Shown: positions 57,122-64,000 of the stretch, in pieces
How the letters are laid out: each line of letters starts with the position of its first letter
How positions within the stretch are numbered: position 1 is the first letter of the stretch
From: Liopterus haemorrhoidalis
Lineage: Eukaryota; Arthropoda; Insecta; Coleoptera; Dytiscidae
NCBI GenBank assembly: GCA_963971575.1
Contig: OZ020611.1
Span: forward strand, 203,098,419-203,162,418
DNA: 64,000 bases
Reading direction: 5' to 3'
The notes under the pieces: generated by a model
Database searches by the model: none
What the model was told of the DNA's origin: nothing
What the model saw: the letters and a program-made list of their open reading frames with translations, nothing else
Position numbers and translations under genes: made by a program

Positions 57122-57711
57122 CAGGGGTACGTTCCAAAACATAAGTCTTGGAGTTCGAGTTTACTCTAAGATAATGTGGTCATGTGATCATGTTTTGGAA
57201 CGACGATGTTGGAAGGTTAGGAGTGCTTATATGAAAATTCCCGCTAAAATATTGTCAACACGACATATTATTTTAAATAATTATTAATATCTTTAAATAG
57301 TGATGGATAAAAAGAAGAGGGAAGTATGTATTATTGCTGCTGATTTGAGTCAACAACGTATATCTACTAACGGCAATTTTAATAAATGTTTACAAACTAT
57401 TGTATAATAAATACCTATTTATAATTAAGTAAAAGATTTCATTTTTATTTCAGAATCATGAATTTCTGTGAATTTTTTTCCATAATTCCTGTTTGCCATA
57501 ATTAATTTCTGTTAATTTCGATATGTCAAAACTTACATTACATGCGTACGCATTCTGCGCATGGGAGTAAATATTACCCACCTTGCAAGCAGAGTTAAAA
57601 GAGTAAACTCTAGGGTTAACTCAAACCGGAAACTCGAATGTTTTGGAACGATCTTACTAAACTCAGAGTTAAGTTTAGAGTAAACTCCATAGGTTTTGGA
57701 ACGTACCCCAG
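57122..57711. mobile_element. TIR element (CAGGGGTACGTTCCAAAAC)
   Basis: Left CAGGGGTACGTTCCAAAAC and right inverted GGTTTTGGAACGTACCCCAG; GAGTTTACTCTAA words in both ends. hAT-like termini, but no matching 8-bp flanks seen. The open frame at 56934-57287 crosses its boundary and is not a gene. Confidence 0.6.
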
Positions 57712-57738
57712 TTTGTAAGTTTTTACTTTACTTGATAA

Positions 57739-59226
57739 CAGGGGCGCAACCAGAAATTTAACTAACAGGGTGCGATTAACAGAAAAAATTGACGTGAAGT
57801 GTGAATTGTCACACATTTCTGGGTTTTGTAGGTATTTAGTCAGTGAACGATGATTATTAGAAGGCCAAACGATGAATGTCTGTCACTATATAACACAATT
57901 ACAAGTGTTGGTTTTAAATCCTTAAAATCAATAGGCACGACAAGAAGGTTGCAGTTAGTTTTTTTCTACCGTGTATCATATATCTCTAATAATACCATAA
58001 TATATATTTAAACGCATTTTTTTTTTTTTTTTGTATATGTAATTGCAAAAATATCATTCAAATCCAGACCTTGCAACACTGCGGTCGATCTTTTGTCACG
58101 CAAGAGTATAACGCCTACAGAGACATTGTTTATATTGCGACTATATGAAGAACTAACAGATTCTCTACTAGAAATGGAAGCCCAGCAACCGGCCAGTTAT
58201 TTATTTATTTTCCTAGTCGATATTTGCAAAATAAATTTACCTCTTCTTTACCCATAACAAAAGAGGTTCCATTTAATATACCTACAGTAAAATTTAAATT
58301 AAAAAAAAATTTTTTTTTCAATAACAAAAAACTATAATATTTTCCAAAAACGAAATCGGATAAAAAAGTCCTCTCGTACGTTTCCGGTTCATAGCAATAT
58401 ACATTGCTTAGAAAGGTGCGGGATATTGATTTTTTTGTACTTTTTTGGAAAAAATCGTATTTAAATAAAAAAAAATAATAAAAACTACTTCCCGTTCCTT
58501 TATCTACATCTTAAGAGCTATCTTTTGGTACCACACAATAAATTTTAACGACGACACAAAAAAATCAATATCAAATATTAATTTTATCGTAAAATTAATA
58601 TTTTACGAAAAGCCAATTTGATCAAAATTTCCTGTTGAACTATTCCGGTTCCCATTAATGTACATTATTGAGATTTTTTTCAGATTTTTAGTTCAACCCC
58701 TCCGGGAGATTAGGGGTGACCATTATATTGACAAAAACCACATAAAAAAAAAGATTATTTAAAAATAAAAATTTGTTTGTGAATCCACGCATTAAGAGGT
58801 TTCATTTGATACCCTACACAAAATTTTAAAAAAATATTTATTTTTTCATTAAATACATATTTGTTCATATTTATCCCACGCTGTATTTTTTTGAACTCTA
58901 CAGTTTTCCTATATTTGGGTCAAAAAGTTGTACAAGTATGCCAAATTTCAACTTTCTATGTTCAACCGTTTGGCTACAATTTTTACCGTACAGACAGACA
59001 GACACATGAGGGACGTTATAAGGGTTTTTTGGTGGTCATAGCTACAAAACCCTAAAAATGGAGATATAACTAAAATTAAGAGAAAAGGAACTTATTTTTT
59101 GACGTTACTAATAATTCGATGGCTTTGGTTTACTTTTACACTTACTATAAACAAATTTCAGTTAAAAATGTGTATTAACAGTCGAGAGAGGGGAGTGAAA
59201 TTGCACCTTCTATGGCTGCGCCCCTG
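57739..59226. mobile_element. hAT-like element containing a family B copy
   Basis: Ends CAGGGGCGCAACCAGAAATT and inverted TATGGCTGCGCCCCTG; flanks CTTGATAA (57731-57738) and CTTGATAC (59227-59234) match 7 of 8. Most of the interior is a minus-strand family B repeat. Confidence 0.7.
57786..59065 (-). mobile_element. Family B repeat, copy 4, inside a hAT
   Basis: Begins GACGTGAAGTGTGAATTGTC (inverted B end) and finishes CAGACAGACAGACACATGAG... CTACAAAACCCTAAAAATG (inverted B start). At 58053-58125, in the cassette position, the minus strand has GGTCTGGATTTGAATG, a degraded B box, preceded by GTAGGCGTTATACTCTTGCG. Confidence 0.7.
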
Positions 59227-59280
59227 CTTGATACAATCATTTGTTTTTCCAGACATGGTCCCTAATGGCCTGTTGCTAAA

Positions 59281-59375
59281 GTAAGAATTATCCCTAACTC
59301 AAGTTGAAATCATTTGTTTTTGTTGTAACATATAAAAACAAATGATTTTAACCTGAGTTAGAGAAAACTCTTACG
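59281..59375. repeat. Compact hairpin, about 43-bp stem and short loop
   Basis: GTAAGAATTATCCCTAACTC... pairs with ...GAGTTAGAGAAAACTCTTAC; ATCATTTGTTTTT/AAAAACAAATGAT forms the inner stem around a loop of about 10 bases. Either a tiny MITE or a small-RNA-type hairpin. Confidence 0.7.
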
Positions 59376-60654
59376 GTAGGAACCCGACATTAAACATACA
59401 GCTATTCTTGGTGCCTTATTTGATTGTTTTATCACTTTACCCCCAGATGTCTAGCTGGTTGTTTGGGTACTTAACACAATTAAATGACATGATTTGTTCC
59501 AAGATGGAGCCATTTATTCTAGTTTACACCTTATAGGTTTTGTTGCTATAACTATGCCTTTGGTTATGCTGGCTAATTACGTCCGTATGTAGGAGTTTGC
59601 TGTAGTTTTGCATTGATTGTCCTTAGTTTTTAATTTAATATTTTTGGTTGAGCTTTCAGAAGTTGATAAACATTTTAGAATGTTACGAAAGATATATTCG
59701 TTGCATTGCATCTATCAGTATTAGCAACAAGGCCCATTGGAAATGAAAATAATTTGTCATTTATAAAATCATGTGCTTAAATTAGTACCTTTATTTATTG
59801 GCCAGTAGTAGAAGTATTTTATTAGAAGTACTGCATTTCAAGTGACTTATGAAGTCCGTAGTAATGAATATATGTAAATATTTGTGACGCAGAAAAAAGC
59901 TCTAATATTAAAACAATAATTATGAGGAAACCAAGCTTTAAAAATGTTATGTAAAACGTTATTAATATATTTAAGTTGTAAAAGTTTTGCTCATCAAATT
60001 TTGAGCTAATGATAGGTATGTTACTTGACCATATCAGACGTGATTGTTTTCGATTGTTATTTTGTTTTTAGAATATAAGTAGGAAAAAATATATAAATAC
60101 AATTATCGACATTTGAGATCTAGTAATAAGGTTACTTTAAATTCATAAAGCCCTTCGCAAAAAATATCTTCAAATACATCGTTATCTAAATGAACTGTTA
60201 AATTTTTTTATGCAATATCGTAGTAACGTTTTAAGCTAAACAAAATATAGATAGTGAGATATTGTTCTTATATTTCATTAAATAATAATATATACAAAAT
60301 ATATACACATACTTCGCTCACTCTTTACAGAGTTTTGTTATTACCTATGAAAACACTTTAAGATTTTATATAATATATAAAAACGAGAAGTTTTAAATTT
60401 TATGTAGATATTGTTGTTACTACTATTAAACACTTTGCAAAAGCTCTCTTTTTACTGTTTTATCCAATGTTTTAATGTTGTGTTACTTAGCTTTTAGATA
60501 ATCAGTCACTTGCGCCCGGATTTTTCTAAGGTATGAACCTCTGAACTTAATAATCATGTAATAACTAAGAATTTTACCCTAGCCGTATTTTAAGGAGTCA
60601 TATATATATATATGAATAATTAAAAATATTGTTCTACCACTGTCCCAAAATAGT

Positions 60655-61566
60655 TGTTACTATTACGCTCGGTCATTCCACCTTCAGATAACCTTCTAGG
60701 TAACTATCTGTCATAAGGTTATCTGGATTTTTATCTGCTGAGTAAAACTCGATACTAATCAGTAGTTTCAATACGTCAGTCTCATTATCCGTTAGATAGC
60801 TATCCGATAGATAAATTTGTGTTGGCGGGGTGACATATATTCAGCACAGAAAGTATCACATAACCTCATCTGTCAGATAGTTACCTAGGGTACATTCGGT
60901 TTAATGTTCCGAGCACGTTCTGTACACTCAAACGTGTTCGATTTGACGCTCGGAGTACACTCAATTGCATTCGTTTTGCGATCGAGCGAGTATTTAGAGT
61001 GCGCTCTATTTGTTCGGGGTTTTAAGACCGAGCATATGGCGAATGACGGAAAAAAGTGGGGGAACGGCGGGAAAGAAATAAAAGTTAAAAATTAAATTAT
61101 AAATAAAAATAATAGCCTTAGACAAATAAGAATAGACAAATAATATTGTTATTCGTCTATGGCTACAGAGTAAGGCCATTTTGTGTAATTTTGACGTTCT
61201 GTAAACAGCAAAAAAAAAATATATTAAAATACACCGTGCATAAAATTAAAATGGAAAAAATTAATTAAATGAATTCATTAATTATTATTTAATTTTTAAT
61301 TAATTTTATTTCTTCATTATTGAAAAAAAGTCAACGAAAAACCGAGGTATATAATTTTGATTTATGACTGACGTGAACTAATCTGACAGTAAAAACGCCT
61401 CCTAAAATTTTAGGGTCAGATTTTATAAATATTATGTCACAAGTTCGCTCCGTGTTCGAGTTGCTGCGCTCCGGCTGTCTCTATTCATGGCGTCACTATC
61501 AACTGTTCGCTCAGCGCTCGATCTACTCTGTACAACTCGAATGCACCCCTAGAGGTATACCTGAAG
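60655..61566. repeat. Two adjoining inverted-repeat regions
   Basis: 60680-60890 has repeated and inverted words AGATAACCTTCTAGGTAACT / AGTTACCTAGG. 60886-61556 starts TAGGGTACATTCG and ends CGAATGCACCCCTA (inverted), with GAGCG and CGCTCG words near both ends, hAT-like, but no 8-bp duplication recognised. The 63-codon frame at 60904 is part of it. Confidence 0.45.
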
Positions 61567-62189
61567 CTGGAAAGACTGGGCCTTAGTGTCTAAATTGTCA
61601 CAATTTTACAAAAAAAATCGGAATACAATCAAATGTTTAATTAAAGCAAAAACTTTTATTTACTAAACATTAAATTTAACCAATAATTAGACATTTCCAT
61701 TAATATTGCTGCAATATTTGGAAGACGGAAACATCATTTATATTTAAAGAACTATTTTTTGTTTTATAGAATTTATTTTTGTTATATAAAATTAACGTTT
61801 GTTTAATAAATTAGTGTAAATCAAATTAATATGTAACAATTGAACATCTAAATATTTGTTATAATACATTTAGATATATACATTACTTAAAAATTAGGAG
61901 TTAAGTTAAATTATGTTAGTGCAGGAGATGACGAGAATCCCTCAACGGCTCAAATTATGCCGAAAATGTTACTATTATAATTTTTATTTAATGCACTGTA
62001 TGTATTGTAATTTAATTAGGTTAGTATTTCTAACAATTTGTGCTTGTAAACGCTACGGTAAATCCTATAGAACGTTTATTAATATCATGTATAACGTGCA
62101 GGATTATTTCATATCATTATTATTATCCTTCAACCGTACGATTCCACTGCTGGATATAGACCCCCTTAAAAAATTCCAATTTTCTCTGT

Positions 62190-63405
62190 CTTGTAGTCCA
62201 GTTCGTACATACACGTTTTAGGTCATCAGTCCAGCAAGTAGACGGTCTTCCACTGCTATGTTTATCTGCCTGTGGTCTCCACTATAAAATTCGTTTGGTC
62301 CATATGTTGTTCTAGCTAGATGGCCTGCCCATTTCCATTGCATTCCAACAACTTTTATAAGGATGTCTGTTCGTTTCGTCTGTTGACGAATTTGAGCATT
62401 TGGTATTTTATCCCTCAACGTTATACTGAGCATAACTCTTTCCATGGCCCTTTGAGATAATTGCAATTCAATGTCAATGTTAGAGTGTCCGAACCGTAGG
62501 TTACGACTAGTGCTGGGAACCGAAACCGGTTTTTCGGGTACCCGGTTCCGATTACCCGGTTCCGGATACCCGGTTTCGGATACCCGGTTTTGGATACCCG
62601 GTTTCGAATACCCGGTTCCAGATACGTGATTCCGAGTTCCTAGATTGGATACTCGGTTCTAGGGTCGGGAAAACACCAGAGGAATTCGAATGAATACAAA
62701 TTCCCGATATTGATGTAAGTAAACTGTAAACATAAATATATTAAAATTAGTGCTGGGTACCGAAACCATAAAATAAAGTCAAACAGAAAATAGTGCGAAC
62801 TTCCTAAATTCCTAGTAGTGCTGGGAACCGAAACCGGTTTTTCGGATACCTGGTTCCGGTTTTCAGGTAAAACCGGGTTTGTTATTTTCTTGTTACCCGG
62901 ATACCCGGTTCCGAAACCGGGTAAACCCGAAACCGTTTTTATTTATTTTTTGGTACCGGTTCTGTCAAGATCGATTTCTGACAGCACTAGTATAACGGGT
63001 ATAACACATAGTTCGAAGGCTTTTTAAGGCACACTGGGATATCATTTTTAAAAATGTTTCGTACTTAACCAAATGCTGCCTATCCTTGTGATATCTCCTG
63101 AAGATTTCACACGTTTAATTGTCTCTATCAATTAATATTTCGTGCCCAAGATATTTGTAAGCATCAACCTGCTCAATGTTGGAATCATCGATTTTCAGCG
63201 CCTCGCTCAATACAAGGTTTATCATAATTTTTATGATGTGGTATGTATGTGGTTTTTGTTTGTTTGTCTTGAGCCCCTACATTTTTAGCCGCCTCATTCA
63301 GTTTCTGCAGCATTTGGAATGGATTCTGAACGCAGGCTGATACAAGAACAATCATCGGCGAATCTCAGATGATTTAGCCCCACACCGTTAATGTCATACA
63401 GGATT
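62190..63405 (-). pseudogene. RTE-type LINE reverse-transcriptase relic
   Basis: Minus strand reads INGVGLNHLRFADDC (RT catalytic FADD at about 63350-63366), AYKYLG-like block, CEIFRRYHK-like block, then after an insertion LQLSQRAMERVMLSITLRD, KIPNAQIRQQTKRTD, WKWAGHLART, the conserved tail of insect endonuclease-reverse transcriptases. Frameshifted and 5'-truncated. Interrupted by family D sequence at 62508-62989. Confidence 0.75.
62508..62989 (+). repeat. Family D (TACCCGGTTCC) tandem/partial copies inside a LINE
   Basis: Three starts of TAGTGCTGGGAACCGAAACC type (62508, 62748, 62816) and one inverted end TTCTGACAGCACTA at 62989. About six units of GGATACCCGGTTTC in the first copy. Same family as 17009-17423, where the 8-bp flanks are clear. 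Confidence 0.6.
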
Positions 63406-63933
63406 TATTAATTGCATATGTAACATTTATTAATTTTCCATATAACAATCTTGAATTTTGTATGTAACATTTAAATAAGTTTCTATTTTAATTGTCCTTC
63501 AAAAGTATCAATAATTCACAAAATATTCTTTAATGAACATTTTTCAAATTGGTGTTTTCATTATATTTCCTCATGTCATCACATCGTTCAGTATTATGTC
63601 CACTTATATTTCCAGCAATTTGATTTAAAAGAATTAAATAGTTCCTTTATTGGTTCATTCTCTCAATCTTCCAAGTACCATTCTTGCTTATTTGACTTTG
63701 GCTTTTATCTTCCTAGAATTTTCTTTCTGTTCGTGTAATAATAAACACACATTTTTCAGTTCCCCTGTTAGGCCATAGTTGTGACGGAAAAAATAGGTAC
63801 GCATTAAAAATTATAAACATCTTGTGGAGCTGACTCATCAAAATAGTCCAAGGATATTCATTGAAATACCCAATGCAATCAAGAAAAGAATATTCATTTG
63901 TTATCCCTTAAAAATTCTACCAATAGCTCGCAA

Positions 63934-64000
63934 ACAGGGCCGCTACATGTGCGCCAAGACCGCCCTGCACTAGAATCGAACCCAAATTGCGCAGTTGTAC
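63934..64000 (-). repeat. tRNA-like (SINE-type) fragment at window edge
   Basis: Minus strand begins GTACAACTGCGCAATTTGGG and has GGGTTCGATTC, a good B box. Cut by the end of the window, so an A box in the expected place cannot be judged. Confidence 0.3.

Noticed and set aside
56934..57287. 117-codon open frame
   Set aside because: Low-complexity Phe/Ser run from a poly(T) tract and it crosses a transposon end.
61913..62221. 102-codon open frame
   Set aside because: No motif, no splice or neighbour support, and it ends in the LINE relic.
1..64000. CRISPR arrays, bacterial operons, rRNA
   Set aside because: Repeats are dispersed transposons and microsatellites in an intron-bearing insect locus; nothing prokaryotic seen.

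Overview
The window looks like insect nuclear DNA. It is very AT-rich, has spliceosomal introns with GT..AG ends, and is crowded with cut-and-paste transposon relics. I cannot name the insect order from sequence alone. The only host gene I can support is a 10-exon plus-strand gene for the Shaker potassium channel beta subunit Hyperkinetic (Hk, Kv-beta), an aldo-keto-reductase (AKR) fold protein. The core exons (2-10) are certain. A 5' exon at 1983-2080 joins them in frame and gives a 447-residue protein ending at a TGA at 40531.

Layout: 1-1982 is upstream/5' sequence with a GC-richer patch. 1983-2080 is the candidate first coding exon. Intron 1 (2081-18833) holds Tc1/mariner relics, three kinds of interspersed repeat, a 165-bp foldback, hAT elements and a SINE. 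Exon 2 is followed by intron 2 (19076-24408), with a nested hAT, a 171-bp-armed near-perfect hairpin, a LINE tail and a PIF/Harbinger element. Exon 3 is followed by intron 3 (24520-29197), with an internally deleted piggyBac and four small DNA elements back to back. Exons 4-6 are tightly spaced. Intron 6 (29963-35216) holds repeat family B, a LINE and a hAT. Exons 7-9 and 10 follow, with a hAT and a mariner relic in intron 8. 44374-44674 is a downstream exon candidate. From 45 kb to 64 kb I see no host gene, only pogo/Tigger, hAT, LINE, SINE and foldback relics.

The most interesting host observation is at the 3' end. If exon 10 is spliced at the GT at 40563 to the acceptor at 44373, the reading frame continues past the first stop (TGA-C) for 46 codons, reaches a second TGA-C, and then stays open for 62 coding-like codons. 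This suggests either stop-codon readthrough giving C-terminally extended Hk, or an unrecognised alternative splice. The most interesting mobile-element observation is repeat family B, whose copies carry different tRNA-like cassettes at the same internal position.

At least ten elements have hAT-type 8-bp target duplications readable by eye (five perfect, five with one mismatch), so this gene has been a repeated landing site. Several relics still show coding blocks (mariner, Tc1, piggyBac zinc-finger tail, Harbinger N-terminus, pogo/Tigger C-terminus, RTE- and Jockey-type reverse transcriptase), but none is intact.
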